Shown here: positions 42,037 through 51,984 of the stretch, one piece after another
Position numbering within the stretch: position 1 is the first letter of the stretch
How the letters are laid out: every line of letters begins with the position of its first letter
NCBI RefSeq assembly: GCF_000310245.1
Contig: NC_020505.1
Span: forward strand, 2,294,862-2,358,861
Origin: Candidatus Sulfuricurvum sp. RIFRC-1
GTDB lineage: Bacteria > Campylobacterota > Campylobacteria > Campylobacterales > Sulfurimonadaceae
Direction: 5' to 3'
Length of the DNA stretch: 64,000 bases
Program-made: the position numbers and the translations under genes
The notes under the pieces: generated by a model
Told to the model about the DNA's origin: nothing
Seen by the model: only the letters and a program-made list of their open reading frames with translations
Databases searched by the model: none

Positions 42037-43077
42037 ATGGCGAGTCTTGGTGATCTAAAACGCTCACAACGCCAAAAAAACACGATGGAGGGAGACTCCA
42101 TCAGTGCCGGATCACTCGGTGATCCAACCAGTGATCTTGAAATTTTTTCCAAAGAAGTTTTAACCGCCCTTATCTCCGATAATCTCCCCCCGACCCCCAA
42201 TAATTTTGCCCTCTATTTTGATCGTATCTTGGATGAGAAAAGCGAAAGCTTACGCCGCCAGATCGGATCAATTCTCGAGTTTGAAGAAGATGATCAAAGC
42301 GACAAGAGTATAGCCCTCGAAAAAACCCTCAAACAAGGTTTCTCTTCGGTCAAAAGTATTTTACAGCTCAGTGCAACACTCTACAAAAATATCTCTTTGA
42401 TGGAGAAGATTTTGGAAAAACGGGGCGAAGAGATCAAAAACATCCCCTCACTAGCCGGGGCGAACGATCTCATAGCATCTTTAGGGAACGACGTCAGTAA
42501 ACTCAGCGGTATCTTGAAAAAACAAGTAACCCACATGAAAAGCATTTATGAAGAGACCGCTACCATCGTCAAGCAAGTAGAAAATGAGACCATTTTTGAT
42601 AATCAGTACGGTGTCTACAACAAACGCTACCTTATTGCCAAGCTTGAGCAAGAACGTAATCTCATCGATGAGTTTAAACACAAAAGTTCCCTGATTTTTG
42701 TCCGCCTCTCCCAAGAGACGGCAAATACGATGCAAAGCGAAAAAGCACAGCAACTTATGATTCGCACCGTTGCGCGCTTGCTCCTTAAAACTTCCAGACG
42801 CAGTGATATCGTTGCACATTTCGGTGAGGGCGTTTTTGCAATGGTCCTCAAACATACCGATATCGAAAGTGCCAAACGGGCTTCTGAGCGGCTTTACGAC
42901 CTTGTAGCCTCCAGTAATTTTTTCCTCGCTGAGCAGGAAATTCAATTGCGCATCGCCATCGGTGTCGCAGAGCTCAAAGCATCTATCGGAGTTGATCAAA
43001 CTCTCGTTTGCACGCTTAATGCTATGGAAGCGGCAGATCAGGATTCCTCAGCTCGTTATATGGTTTGCAATCAGTAA
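42037..43077 (+). CDS. Degenerate GGDEF-domain protein
   Basis: The 346-residue cytoplasmic protein has an N-terminal region of unknown type (about residues 1-170, helical), then DNQYGVYNKRYLIAKLE, which is the start of a GGDEF domain. Where the GG[D/E]EF signature would be, it reads VAHFGEGVFAMVL. The catalytic glycine and acidic residues are altered, so diguanylate cyclase activity is unlikely; it may bind c-di-GMP or be a structural remnant. It lies 10 bases after clpP and 7 before def. Confidence 0.7.
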   Translation: MASLGDLKRSQRQKNTMEGDSISAGSLGDPTSDLEIFSKEVLTALISDNLPPTPNNFALYFDRILDEKSESLRRQIGSILEFEEDDQSDKSIALEKTLKQGFSSVKSILQLSATLYKNISLMEKILEKRGEEIKNIPSLAGANDLIASLGNDVSKLSGILKKQVTHMKSIYEETATIVKQVENETIFDNQYGVYNKRYLIAKLEQERNLIDEFKHKSSLIFVRLSQETANTMQSEKAQQLMIRTVARLLLKTSRRSDIVAHFGEGVFAMVLKHTDIESAKRASERLYDLVASSNFFLAEQEIQLRIAIGVAELKASIGVDQTLVCTLNAMEAADQDSSARYMVCNQ

Positions 43078-43084
43078 GGCCCCC

Positions 43085-43600
43085 ATGATTCTCCCGATTA
43101 TTACCTATCCGAACAAACAACTCAAAGTCCGCTCATCTGCAGTGGTCAATTTCGACGATCTTCTCCACCGTTTTTTGGATGATATGTTTGAGACCATGAT
43201 GAGCTCCAACGGTATCGGGCTAGCGGCTATTCAGGTAGCCAATCCCATCCGTGCACTGATTCTCTGTATCCCCGATGAAGAGGGAGAACAAAACAAAGAG
43301 AATCTTATTGAGATTATTAATCCCGTTATTCATGATCCCAAAGGAAATGTCCTCTATCAGGAGGGGTGTCTAAGCGTCCCCGGTTTTTATGAAGATGTTG
43401 AACGCTTTGAAACCCTCATGCTACAGTATCAGAACCGCCATGGAGAACCATGTACCTTAGAGGCTAATGAGCTTTTAGCCATCGCCATTCAGCATGAAAT
43501 TGATCATTTAGAGGGAAAACTTTTCATCGAAAAGCTCACCTATAACCGCCGCAAGAAATTCGAAAAAGAGTATAAAAAAGCCCTCAAAGAGAAAAAATAA
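43085..43600 (+). CDS. def: Peptide deformylase
   Basis: The 171-residue metalloenzyme starts at ATG 43085, not at an earlier start inside the GGDEF gene. The three motifs are GIGLAAIQV, EGCLSVPG and QHEIDHLEG, which hold the metal ligands. It removes the N-formyl group from nascent proteins. Last gene of the tig-clpP-def cluster. Confidence 0.96.
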   Translation: MILPIITYPNKQLKVRSSAVVNFDDLLHRFLDDMFETMMSSNGIGLAAIQVANPIRALILCIPDEEGEQNKENLIEIINPVIHDPKGNVLYQEGCLSVPGFYEDVERFETLMLQYQNRHGEPCTLEANELLAIAIQHEIDHLEGKLFIEKLTYNRRKKFEKEYKKALKEKK

Positions 43601-43606
43601 CGCTTA

Positions 43607-43635
43607 GATAAATATTGCGTTTTGCAATATTTATC
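43607..43635. terminator. Hairpin between def and the ComM-type gene
   Basis: GATAAATATTGC (43607-43618) and GCAATATTTATC (43624-43635) form a perfect 12-base stem with a 5-base loop, straight after the def stop. There is no T-tract, so it is either a terminator without poly-U or a processing hairpin. Confidence 0.55.
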
Positions 43636-43689
43636 GCTTGCTCTCACCTATTTGCTACAATATCCGTTAAATAATATTCTGGACTATCC

Positions 43690-45198
43690 ATGAAACAATT
43701 ACGGTGTGCTACATTTGAGGGGATTGACGCTGAGAGCGTCGAAGTACAATTCACTGCGACCAAAGGGCTGCCTGCTTTTAGTATCGTCGGCATGGCAAAC
43801 ACCGCCATCACTGAGTCCAAAGAGCGTGTCAAATCAGCTCTTTTAAGCAATGACTTTACGTTCCCCCCTAAACGGCTCACCATCAACCTCGCCCCCAGCG
43901 ATCTGCGCAAAGAGGGATCACATTTCGATCTCCCTATCGCTGCACTGATAGCACTGGGTAATTTTGAGGGAGATTTGTCGGAATGGTATGTATTTGGAGA
44001 GCTCGGGCTGGATGGTAGTGTCACCGAAAACACCCTCCTCTACCCCATCATCCTCTCCCTCGCCAACCAAGGAGCCATCACCCGCGCCATCGTCCCCAAT
44101 GTGAGCCTTCCGAAACTCTCTAAAATCCCTAACATCACCTTTTACGGAGTCGATACCCTGACCGACACCCTCAATCTGTTGCGTTCAGACACGCTCCCTG
44201 AAGCAAAAGCGCATCTGAGTACTTTCGATTTTGATCACTTGATCCACAACGAAAAAAGCTACTATTTTCACCAACACTATCCCCTCGATTTTATAGAGAT
44301 AAAAGGGCAAGAACACGCCAAACGCTCTGCCCTGATAGCGGCGGCCGGAATGCATAATCTCCTCTTGGAGGGTTCTCCGGGGAGCGGGAAATCAATGATC
44401 GCTAAACGGCTCGTACACATTATGCCACCCCTCCATAACAACGAGATACTCGAATGTGCCAAACTCGAAATACTGGAGGGAAAAGAGCCGTCCTTTACCC
44501 CCTCACGCCCCTTTCGCTCCCCTCACCACTCCAGTACAGGGGCGAGTATCTTCGGCGGAGGAACCCATAAAGCGCAGATTGGAGAGGTAGGGTTGGCTCA
44601 TGGGGGCATTTTATTCTTCGATGAGCTTCCACACTTTTCGAAAACCGTCCTTGAAGCACTCAGAGAGCCGCTAGAGGACCGTCATATCCGTATCTCTCGT
44701 GTTAATACCAAAGTCACTTATGATGCCAATTTCCTCTTTGTAGCGGCTATGAACCCCTGCCCTTGCGGTAATCTCTTTAGCGCTACTACCGCCTGCCGAT
44801 GCAGCGATCTCGAAATCAACCGCTACAAATCTCGTCTCTCCGACCCTTTTTTAGATCGTATTGATCTGTATGTACAAATGCACGCCGTAAGTGCAGAGGA
44901 TAAATCGAGTATCAGCTCACATCAGCTTCACACCCAAGTACGCCAAGCTTTTTTACGTCAAAAAGAGCGGGGGCAAGAGAGATTGAACGGTGCGTTGAAT
45001 GATGCGGAGATTGCCCGATACTGTCCTTTGAACGATGAAACGCAACAGCTAATCGATCAGGCGATAGGGAGATTCGGATTATCGTTTCGAGCGGTGAGTC
45101 GTGTTCTCAAAGTGGCTCGGACAATTGCCGATATAGAGGGAGAAAAAGATATAGAGAAAGCTCATTTACTGGAAGCATTGAGCTATCGGAAGCGCTGA
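43690..45198 (+). CDS. comM: YifB/ComM-family Mg-chelatase-like AAA ATPase
   Basis: The 502-residue protein has an N-terminal ChlI-like domain (CATFEGIDAESVEVQF), Walker A EGSPGSGKS, Walker B-like LFFDELPHFSK, and a cysteine cluster CPCGNLFSATTACRC with further C-terminal AAA helix bundle. ComM acts in natural transformation by branch migration. It is followed at 2 bases by an SGNH hydrolase. Confidence 0.9.
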   Translation: MKQLRCATFEGIDAESVEVQFTATKGLPAFSIVGMANTAITESKERVKSALLSNDFTFPPKRLTINLAPSDLRKEGSHFDLPIAALIALGNFEGDLSEWYVFGELGLDGSVTENTLLYPIILSLANQGAITRAIVPNVSLPKLSKIPNITFYGVDTLTDTLNLLRSDTLPEAKAHLSTFDFDHLIHNEKSYYFHQHYPLDFIEIKGQEHAKRSALIAAAGMHNLLLEGSPGSGKSMIAKRLVHIMPPLHNNEILECAKLEILEGKEPSFTPSRPFRSPHHSSTGASIFGGGTHKAQIGEVGLAHGGILFFDELPHFSKTVLEALREPLEDRHIRISRVNTKVTYDANFLFVAAMNPCPCGNLFSATTACRCSDLEINRYKSRLSDPFLDRIDLYVQMHAVSAEDKSSISSHQLHTQVRQAFLRQKERGQERLNGALNDAEIARYCPLNDETQQLIDQAIGRFGLSFRAVSRVLKVARTIADIEGEKDIEKAHLLEALSYRKR

Positions 45199-45200
45199 AT

Positions 45201-45836
45201 ATGACATTAAACAGAATCTATGCGATTGTAGCCGTATTACTGATCGGGAGCTTCTTATTTAATCGCTATTATAGTTCGCCTGAAGGAGCTAACAAACGTA
45301 TCGAAAAAGAAGCCGTACTGCTCGCTTTTGGAGACAGTCTCACCTACGGGTACGGAGCTGATCCCACGGAGAGCTACCCCGCACGTTTAGAAAAACTTTT
45401 AGGGCGTAAGGTGATCAACGGGGGTATTTCGGGTGAATCTTCCGGAGAGGGCCTCAAACGGCTCCCTTCACTACTTCAAGAGTATAAGCCAAAGATTTTG
45501 CTTCTCTGCCACGGAGGAAATGACATTCTTAAAAAACAAGATATGCAAAAACTGCGTACAAATCTGGAGCAAATGATCCGATTGGCGCAATCTCAGAATA
45601 TCGACGTCATTTTAATCTCCGTTCCGCAATTCGGGATTCTTCAACTCACACCGCCCCCTCTTTACGACGAACTAGCCGAAACATACCACTTAGCAATTGA
45701 AGAGGATATTCTTGCTGATATTCTTCATGACAACCGCTACAAAAGTGACTACATCCATCCCAATGCGCAAGGTTACCAAAAGATGGCGGAAGCTATTGAA
45801 AAGCTTCTACGCAATCATTATCTGTTTGAAAAGTAG
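45201..45836 (+). CDS. SGNH/GDSL-type hydrolase (TesA-like)
   Basis: The 211-residue protein has an N-terminal membrane anchor or signal (residues about 5-20). The SGNH motifs are LAFGDSLTYGYG (Ser), GISGESSG (Gly), HGGNDIL (Asn) and YIHPNAQGYQKM (Asp and His). It is an esterase or lysophospholipase/thioesterase of the TesA group; the natural substrate is unknown. It begins 2 bases after the ComM-type gene. Confidence 0.9.
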   Translation: MTLNRIYAIVAVLLIGSFLFNRYYSSPEGANKRIEKEAVLLAFGDSLTYGYGADPTESYPARLEKLLGRKVINGGISGESSGEGLKRLPSLLQEYKPKILLLCHGGNDILKKQDMQKLRTNLEQMIRLAQSQNIDVILISVPQFGILQLTPPPLYDELAETYHLAIEEDILADILHDNRYKSDYIHPNAQGYQKMAEAIEKLLRNHYLFEK

Positions 45837-45843
45837 AAGCTCA

Positions 45844-46923
45844 TTAAAATGCAGCCACTACCCACATCGTAATAAAATATCCGCCGACAAGAAGCCATCC
45901 GAACATCGCTCCCGCCGTATAAAGCGGAGCGAGCCCCAACCCTTTAAATTTCGCAAAACGTGTCCCCATACCCAACGCCGTCATCGCCATGGTTAAAAGG
46001 AATGTATCAATCAGATTAATATTCTCAACGGCAGAAGCGATAAATGTTGCAATTGATTCTCCCACATGCTCAAGAGAGTATTGCTGTAATAATGAGTTGA
46101 CACCAGCCATACCGACAAAATAAACGGCGAACCATGGAATCACGAGCTTTACGCCGCCCCCTACACTGCCGCTTTTTTTAGCGGCATACGAGAGATAAAT
46201 TCCCAGTACGATCAGCATCGGTGCAATCATGATAACACGGGTCATTTTAACGATCACCGCCGCATCTGCCGCATCTTTACCATACGCTCCACCGACCGCA
46301 ACAACTTGTGCCACTTCATGGATTGTCCCGCCGACAAAGATACCGAACGTCTTATCGTCCATCCCCGCAAACACCCCCGCACTGTAGAGGGCAGGATAGA
46401 GAAACATTGCGATTGTTCCGAACAGTACAACCATCGATACGGCAATTGCCGCTTTATGCTCTTCGGATTTGAGGACCGGCTCGGTTGCCAAAACTGCCGC
46501 CGCACCGCACACCGATGCTCCTGCAGCGGTTAACATAGAGGTATCACGATCCATTTTAAAAATCTTTTGTCCCAAATAGGTTCCGAGGATAAAGGTAGTA
46601 GCGAGCATGATAAGCGACACCATAAACCCCTCCATCCCGACTTCAGCGATTTGCTGAAACGTAATACGGAATCCGTAAAAAACGATAGCGAAACGGAGGA
46701 TTTTTTTACCCGAAAATGTAATCCCCCCTTCCCACACGGAAGGGATACGATTATGAAGGGTATTGGCAAAAAATATCCCCAGAACAATCCCCACAACAAG
46801 AGGGGATATCCCGAAATTTTTAACAACTGCCAAATCGGCGATCATCGTCGCAGCAGCAGCAAATATTGCAACAAAAAGAATACCGCTTAGGGTGTCTTTT
46901 CGCTTTGTGGGTGAAAACGGCAT
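45844..46923 (-). CDS. YeiH-family (UPF0324) putative sulfate exporter
   Basis: The 359-residue integral membrane protein has about ten hydrophobic segments. Signatures are VVGIVLGIFFANTL, VCGAAAVLATEPVLKSEEHKAA, and GGTIHEVAQVVAVGGAYG; these match YeiH/UPF0324. In related sulfur-oxidising bacteria it has been proposed to export sulfate, but transport has not been shown. It is at a convergent junction with the SGNH gene. Confidence 0.85.
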   Translation of the reverse strand: MPFSPTKRKDTLSGILFVAIFAAAATMIADLAVVKNFGISPLVVGIVLGIFFANTLHNRIPSVWEGGITFSGKKILRFAIVFYGFRITFQQIAEVGMEGFMVSLIMLATTFILGTYLGQKIFKMDRDTSMLTAAGASVCGAAAVLATEPVLKSEEHKAAIAVSMVVLFGTIAMFLYPALYSAGVFAGMDDKTFGIFVGGTIHEVAQVVAVGGAYGKDAADAAVIVKMTRVIMIAPMLIVLGIYLSYAAKKSGSVGGGVKLVIPWFAVYFVGMAGVNSLLQQYSLEHVGESIATFIASAVENINLIDTFLLTMAMTALGMGTRFAKFKGLGLAPLYTAGAMFGWLLVGGYFITMWVVAAF

Positions 46924-46950
46924 AATAACTCCTGTAAGTAATACACGTTA

Positions 46951-47026
46951 GCGGGCAAAGCCCGCCAAAGTCGCAAGGACACTTATGTCCCTTGCAATCC
47001 CTAAAGCTTTCCGCATTAATGCGGAA
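46951..47026 (-). terminator. Three consecutive hairpins downstream of the DUF748 gene
   Basis: GCGGGC-AAA-GCCCGC (46951-46965), GCAAGGAC with GTCCCTTGC (46973-46995) and the perfect 18-base palindrome TTCCGCATTAATGCGGAA (47009-47026) follow the DUF748 stop codon. They probably end its transcription and lie at the upstream side of the YeiH gene. This 158-base gap holds nothing else. Confidence 0.5.
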
Positions 47027-47081
47027 GAGTTCTTTAAAGTAAATATGACATTATAGGATGAATCACAAAATTCTCAAAATC

Positions 47082-50000
47082 TTACGGAACAACGATCTCT
47101 AAACGTATCGGAACGGCATCCGCATTCTCCCCTTTTATCCCTTCACTCTCTTTGATAAATAGGCGTTTTTCAAACCCCGGAGTTTTGATCAAATGAGCTC
47201 GGATTATCTGTGCACGCTGCTGTGCTATACCTTGAAGCTCTTGTGAGCTCAACGACTGCAGAGGGATCAGCTTTTCGATGAGTGCCGCAGAATAATGGCG
47301 AACATAGGCCGCCTCTTCGGGATATTTCTCTTCGAGAGAAGCTCTGAGAGCTTTGAGCTCTTTTTTATCCAATGATTCCTCTGCCATATCTTCGAGTAAT
47401 TCAAGACTGATTGCCTGTACCGAATCGATTTTCAGATCTTTATTGCGTTTCAACGTCGCTTGAACCAATTTTTTCGCTTTTAGGGCATGCGTATCCTGTA
47501 CCTCATCCCATCCGCCGTACACATTGAGCGACAATTTAGGACGTTTGGAAAGCATTGTAATAATCTGATCGAGTTTTTCAACCTGCGGCGGCAAGAGAGT
47601 CGCAGAACCCGCTTCAAAATCGATAGAGGAGAGCTTATCGCTCTCGATTCCCATCATAGAGCCTAAGAGTCTAAACGGTGAAGTGACCGCTTTGGTAAAG
47701 AGATTTCCGATCACCTGCCATACTACTTTGCCGTATTTAAAGTCAGGGTTATTCACATCCCCCTCGATGGGGAGATCGATATCAATGATACCCTCACTGT
47801 CTTCGAGCAATGCCACAACAAAACGCAGAGGCCACGGCGATCCTCCCTCTTTTTCGGCTCCCAATTCGATTTGTTTGATGACAACTCGATTGGCACTGTT
47901 TAGTTTCCCTTCGTCAATCTTATACCCAAGATCCAAAAAGAGTTTCCCTCCATCGATCTTGTAACCTAAAAATTCAAGCGAGTACGGAGTGTACCCTTTG
48001 AGTTCGAGATTATCAAACGCTACTTTGATATCGGTGAATTTTTTGGGCGCTTTGGTGTTTAAACTTCCATCGATCTTGGCTAATCCGTACTGATCGACTC
48101 CTCCGCGCAGTTTCACAAACGTTCTGACATCTTTTGTGGTTGAAATCCCAAGAACTGAGCCTTCTAAATCGTGTATATACGTTTTAAACGGCAAAGGGAG
48201 CGATAGATCGCTAAAGGTGGCGCTACTGCCGCGAAGAAGAAGTTTGACAATATCGATTCCAAAAGGATTCCCCGATGTTTTCGTTGCATTGGATTCCGAT
48301 TCGCTCTTTTTACTCAATGTCGAGTAGTTCAACACTTTTTTCGCATCAATCAGCGCATTAGTATAGAGCCCATCAATTGCCAGTTGATTAATCCGCAGCT
48401 GATTGGCCGGGTAAGTATAGACGAACGGTGTGGCACCGATGCTCTCCCATCCAAGCAGCACCGAATCATCCCGGGTATCATTGACGACCCAATCTTCCAA
48501 TGCCACTTTTCCTCTGAAACCCGTTTTAGACGGATTATAATCATAATCAGCAGCTACCGAGAGTGTTCCACGACGCAGGGAGGCATAGGTGCTCGGTTCG
48601 ATATACGGATCCACCAACGTTACGTCCAGCGCTTTTACGTTCACCTTCCCGTGAGCGCTCAAGGAAGAGCGTATCAAGCCCCCACTAAGCTCCAAAGAGC
48701 TTTTTTGATTGATACGGGTGGAGAAAATCAGATCGTTTTTACGGGTTGGGTCACTTTCAAATCCTTTGAGATTCAGATGGAGTTGATCGAGATTCAGCGA
48801 GACACGACGTTTCGGTACCTCATCGATAAACGCTACCGATCCGTTGCTTAGATCAATCTCACCCACCCGGTACCCCCACGGTGCCTCACTCGAGCGTTCT
48901 GCAGGTGCGGACGATGCATACGCGTATCGCGAAAGATCGATAGAACCATCTGAGAGACGTTTCAGCGCGACACTGGCTCCGTCAAGAGAGAGTTTTTGAA
49001 CCGTTGCAAATTTTCCGGCACGATCAAGCTCGATCCCATCAACTGCAATTGCCTCTAATCCCATCGCAAGTGCCTCATCCCTCTGGCGGGTTATCCGCAA
49101 CGCATCGGTTGCAAGCGAGAGATTTAGAAGCGCTTTTGTATCACTCGAAACACTCCCGCTGTGGAGACGAAGATTACTCAACACTGCCCGATAAGGTTCT
49201 CTCGGAGCGTTGTCACTCCACTGCACCACGGTATTTTCAACGGCTACACCCCCAAGGGCAAAGGTCCATGGCTCACTCTCCGTTTCGTTTTCATCTTTTG
49301 GAAATGCTTTTTGAATGGCTTCAAGATAGCTCAGCCAATCGATTTTCCCCTCACCGGAGCGCTCGGCCGAGAGATTGATTCCACCCAGTGTGAGGGAACG
49401 TGCGTTAAATACCTTCTTAAGCGGCTGCACGTTCCCATCATTGAGCCGAAGCGTTGAGAGGGTAAAGAGATTACGCTGTTCCCCTTTGGGGATGATGCGG
49501 AGTTTATCGATTTCAAAATGGAGTTTTGAGAGTTCGGTCGCATTCACATCACTGCTGTCAAATCGGTAATCAAATCCGAATGCAGCGGAACCATCCGCCA
49601 CTTCGATCGGAAACTTCTCTTTAAAATAGCGCCACGGCGTATAGAGTTTTCCTGAATCAAACGCCATACTTCCACCGATTTTCAGCGGAGACAGAGCATC
49701 GACTTTACCGCTTAGATCGATAAATCCCCCCTCATTGATTGTCGCATAAAGGCGCATTTTCCCCTCCGCACTGGAGAGATCTCGTAAATCAATATTATCG
49801 AGATTAAATCCGACAGGACCCATATCGAGCGTGTACGCTTTCCCTTCGGCATAATCGCGATAGTTCAACGTCCCGTTTTTTAATCCGAAGTGCTTGATGA
49901 TAAGCCCTATCGGTTCAGAAGATTTTTCAGCTTTAGGTTCATCGCTACCCAGTTCAGTAAGCCATTTGAAATTAAAATCCCCTCTTTCATCACGATGGAG

Positions 50001-50324
50001 CGCGATATGCGGTTCACTTAACGTAACCTCATTAACAACCCATCCCCCACGCCAAAGATACGCGAGAGGGTCTACATTGAGTGATAAACACCCAAGCGCG
50101 AACAGGTCATGTTTTTGAGGGGTTTTGAAGGCAAGATTTTTCAACGTTAGGTGAAAGGTAAAGGGGTTGAAAGCGGCGGATTCGACCGAAAAAATCCCCC
50201 CTTTTGTAGCTTCTGAAACCTTATCAGGAACCATATTTTTGATTGCATACGGAACAGCGAAAAACCCTATGACAGCGTATAGGGCAACGACTCCTCCGAT
50301 CCATTTTAGTGCCGGCTTAACCAT
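47082..50324 (-). CDS. DUF748/AsmA-like large protein
   Basis: The 1080-residue protein has an N-terminal membrane helix (VALYAVIGFFAVPYAI, about residues 13-30) and a long repeated beta-rich region containing DUF748-like segments: FHLTLKNLAFKT, LSLNVDPLAYLWRGGW, FKYGKVVWQVIGNLFTKA. AsmA/DUF748 proteins are anchored in the inner membrane and span the periplasm, and are thought to take part in lipid traffic to the outer membrane. The C-terminal part (from about 930) looks like a separate helical/OmpA-like domain with LSLNVYGGWD. Unusually large. The gene stands alone. Confidence 0.8.
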   Translation of the reverse strand: MVKPALKWIGGVVALYAVIGFFAVPYAIKNMVPDKVSEATKGGIFSVESAAFNPFTFHLTLKNLAFKTPQKHDLFALGCLSLNVDPLAYLWRGGWVVNEVTLSEPHIALHRDERGDFNFKWLTELGSDEPKAEKSSEPIGLIIKHFGLKNGTLNYRDYAEGKAYTLDMGPVGFNLDNIDLRDLSSAEGKMRLYATINEGGFIDLSGKVDALSPLKIGGSMAFDSGKLYTPWRYFKEKFPIEVADGSAAFGFDYRFDSSDVNATELSKLHFEIDKLRIIPKGEQRNLFTLSTLRLNDGNVQPLKKVFNARSLTLGGINLSAERSGEGKIDWLSYLEAIQKAFPKDENETESEPWTFALGGVAVENTVVQWSDNAPREPYRAVLSNLRLHSGSVSSDTKALLNLSLATDALRITRQRDEALAMGLEAIAVDGIELDRAGKFATVQKLSLDGASVALKRLSDGSIDLSRYAYASSAPAERSSEAPWGYRVGEIDLSNGSVAFIDEVPKRRVSLNLDQLHLNLKGFESDPTRKNDLIFSTRINQKSSLELSGGLIRSSLSAHGKVNVKALDVTLVDPYIEPSTYASLRRGTLSVAADYDYNPSKTGFRGKVALEDWVVNDTRDDSVLLGWESIGATPFVYTYPANQLRINQLAIDGLYTNALIDAKKVLNYSTLSKKSESESNATKTSGNPFGIDIVKLLLRGSSATFSDLSLPLPFKTYIHDLEGSVLGISTTKDVRTFVKLRGGVDQYGLAKIDGSLNTKAPKKFTDIKVAFDNLELKGYTPYSLEFLGYKIDGGKLFLDLGYKIDEGKLNSANRVVIKQIELGAEKEGGSPWPLRFVVALLEDSEGIIDIDLPIEGDVNNPDFKYGKVVWQVIGNLFTKAVTSPFRLLGSMMGIESDKLSSIDFEAGSATLLPPQVEKLDQIITMLSKRPKLSLNVYGGWDEVQDTHALKAKKLVQATLKRNKDLKIDSVQAISLELLEDMAEESLDKKELKALRASLEEKYPEEAAYVRHYSAALIEKLIPLQSLSSQELQGIAQQRAQIIRAHLIKTPGFEKRLFIKESEGIKGENADAVPIRLEIVVP

Positions 50325-50510
50325 ATTGTTCTCCCAAAAAAATCATACATTCAAATCATAATAAATTATTGTATCACAAATGTTTTTTCAAGATAGCGGA
50401 TTAAGAAAACAAATCCTTTAGGATCGAAAAAAATAACCCGAAAACTTAATCATTTTTTTTGTTTTTCGGGAGTAAAGTTGTGGAAAATAGACCAAAAACG
50501 GAGGCTTAGG

Positions 50511-50843
50511 ATGCAAGTTAGTTCCTATATCTTTCAAACTCCTTATTCACAACCGATGCAAGTAGGACGCCCCGATCCTGCGATGATAAAAGAACAAACC
50601 CAAAATATCCAAGAACAGCTCGATCAACAACAAAAAAATAGCACTGAGATTGTGGGTGCCAAATCAGAACAAGAGCAAACAGATGTTTTTATCAAATCAT
50701 CCGCTATGTATCAAAACGACGAGAGTTACAGTGCTACCGCCCTCTCACTCCAAGATTATAAAAGCATTTCCAAAGAGGCTCAACGTTCTCAGAACATTAC
50801 GGCTTACGTCAATAACAGCGGTAATACTTCAACCGAGGGCTAA
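50511..50843 (+). CDS. Hypothetical Gln/Asn/Ser-rich small protein
   Basis: Starting at ATG 50511 behind GGAGG, the 110-residue product is rich in Gln, Asn and Ser and has no signal or membrane segment. No motif was recognised. It could be a low-complexity or flagellar-associated protein; the context, just ahead of nrdB, does not tell. Confidence 0.55.
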   Translation: MQVSSYIFQTPYSQPMQVGRPDPAMIKEQTQNIQEQLDQQQKNSTEIVGAKSEQEQTDVFIKSSAMYQNDESYSATALSLQDYKSISKEAQRSQNITAYVNNSGNTSTEG

Positions 50844-50964
50844 ACCTATATCATCAGATAATGGCTTGAAACGTTTTTCCAAAAATATCTTCCCTACTTT
50901 TAGCCTACTTAAATCTAGTTTTCGACATAATCATCTACTTTATCTGTACACAGGGATAGCCGAA

Positions 50965-51984
50965 ATGAAGCGTAAACAAATTTACAATCCAACCTCCACC
51001 GAACATGTAAACGATCGCCAGATTTTCGGCGGAAATCCTACCGGTATTTTCGAACTCAATAATATCAAATATCAATGGGCCTATAACCTCTGGGAGATGA
51101 TGCTCAACAACACATGGTTCCCTAAAGAGGTCGACATGACCCGTGATGCGGTAGACTACAAATACCTCACCGAAATGGAAAAAACGGCCTACGACAAGGC
51201 TCTCTCCCAGCTCATTTTCATGGACAGCCTCCAAACCAACAACCTGATGGATAACGTGAATCCCTACGTCACTGCCCCTGAAGTAAACCTCATTTTGGTA
51301 CGCCAAAGTTTTGAAGAGGCACTTCACTCTCAAAGTTACGCCGTTATGGTCGATTCGATCAGCCAAAACTCTGAAGAGATTTACGATCTCTGGCGTCGTG
51401 ATATGATGCTCAAAACCAAAAATGACTCCATCGCCGCACGTTATAACGATCTTGCTAACGATCCATCAGAGAGTGCTTTTGTTAAAGCGTGTTTTGCAAA
51501 CCAGATTTTGGAAGGGATCTATTTTTACAGCGGATTTACCTACATCTACACCCTCGCCCGTTCAGGGAAAATGCTCGGTTCCGCACAGATGATCCGCTTT
51601 ATCCAACGCGATGAAGTGACCCATCTCGTCTTATTCCAAAACATCATCAACACCCTCCGACGCGAGCGTAGCGATCTCTTCACGGAAGAATTGCTCGAAG
51701 AAGTTTATGATATGTTCCGCAAAGCAGTAGCACTGGAAGTCGCATGGGGACAATACATTACCCAAGGACAAATTTTGGGGCTAACAAACGAAATCGTGGA
51801 ACAATATATCCAACATCTTGCCGATAACCGTCTTACAGCTGTGGGAATGAAACCTCTCTACAACGTTGCTAACCCGATCAAATGGGTCGATGATTTCTCT
51901 AAATTTAACGACCAAAAAACCAACTTCTTCGAGGGGACAGTAACCAACTACTCCAAAGGAAGTCTCAGTTTTGACGACTTCTAA
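50965..51984 (+). CDS. nrdB: Ribonucleotide reductase class I beta subunit
   Basis: The 339-residue protein starts at ATG 50965. Di-iron ligands are in [17 protein letters not shown] (Glu, His and the radical Tyr) and [15 protein letters not shown] (Glu, His), with further Asp/Glu in the [13 protein letters not shown] helix. It provides the tyrosyl radical for NrdA, coded at 55147-57513. The two are separated and on opposite strands. Its last 14 bases overlap the amidohydrolase start. Confidence 0.96.
   Translation: MKRKQIYNPTSTEHVNDRQIFGGNPTGIFELNNIKYQWAYNLWEMMLNNTWFPKEVDMTRDAVDYKYLTEMEKTAYDKALSQLIFMDSLQTNNLMDNVNPYVTAPEVNLILVRQSFEEALHSQSYAVMVDSISQNSEEIYDLWRRDMMLKTKNDSIAARYNDLANDPSESAFVKACFANQILEGIYFYSGFTYIYTLARSGKMLGSAQMIRFIQRDEVTHLVLFQNIINTLRRERSDLFTEELLEEVYDMFRKAVALEVAWGQYITQGQILGLTNEIVEQYIQHLADNRLTAVGMKPLYNVANPIKWVDDFSKFNDQKTNFFEGTVTNYSKGSLSFDDF

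Noticed and set aside
50650..50964. A much longer N-terminus for NrdB (start 50650)
   Set aside because: The extra part overlaps the upstream gene in another frame and has no similarity to NrdB; ATG 50965 begins the family N-terminus.
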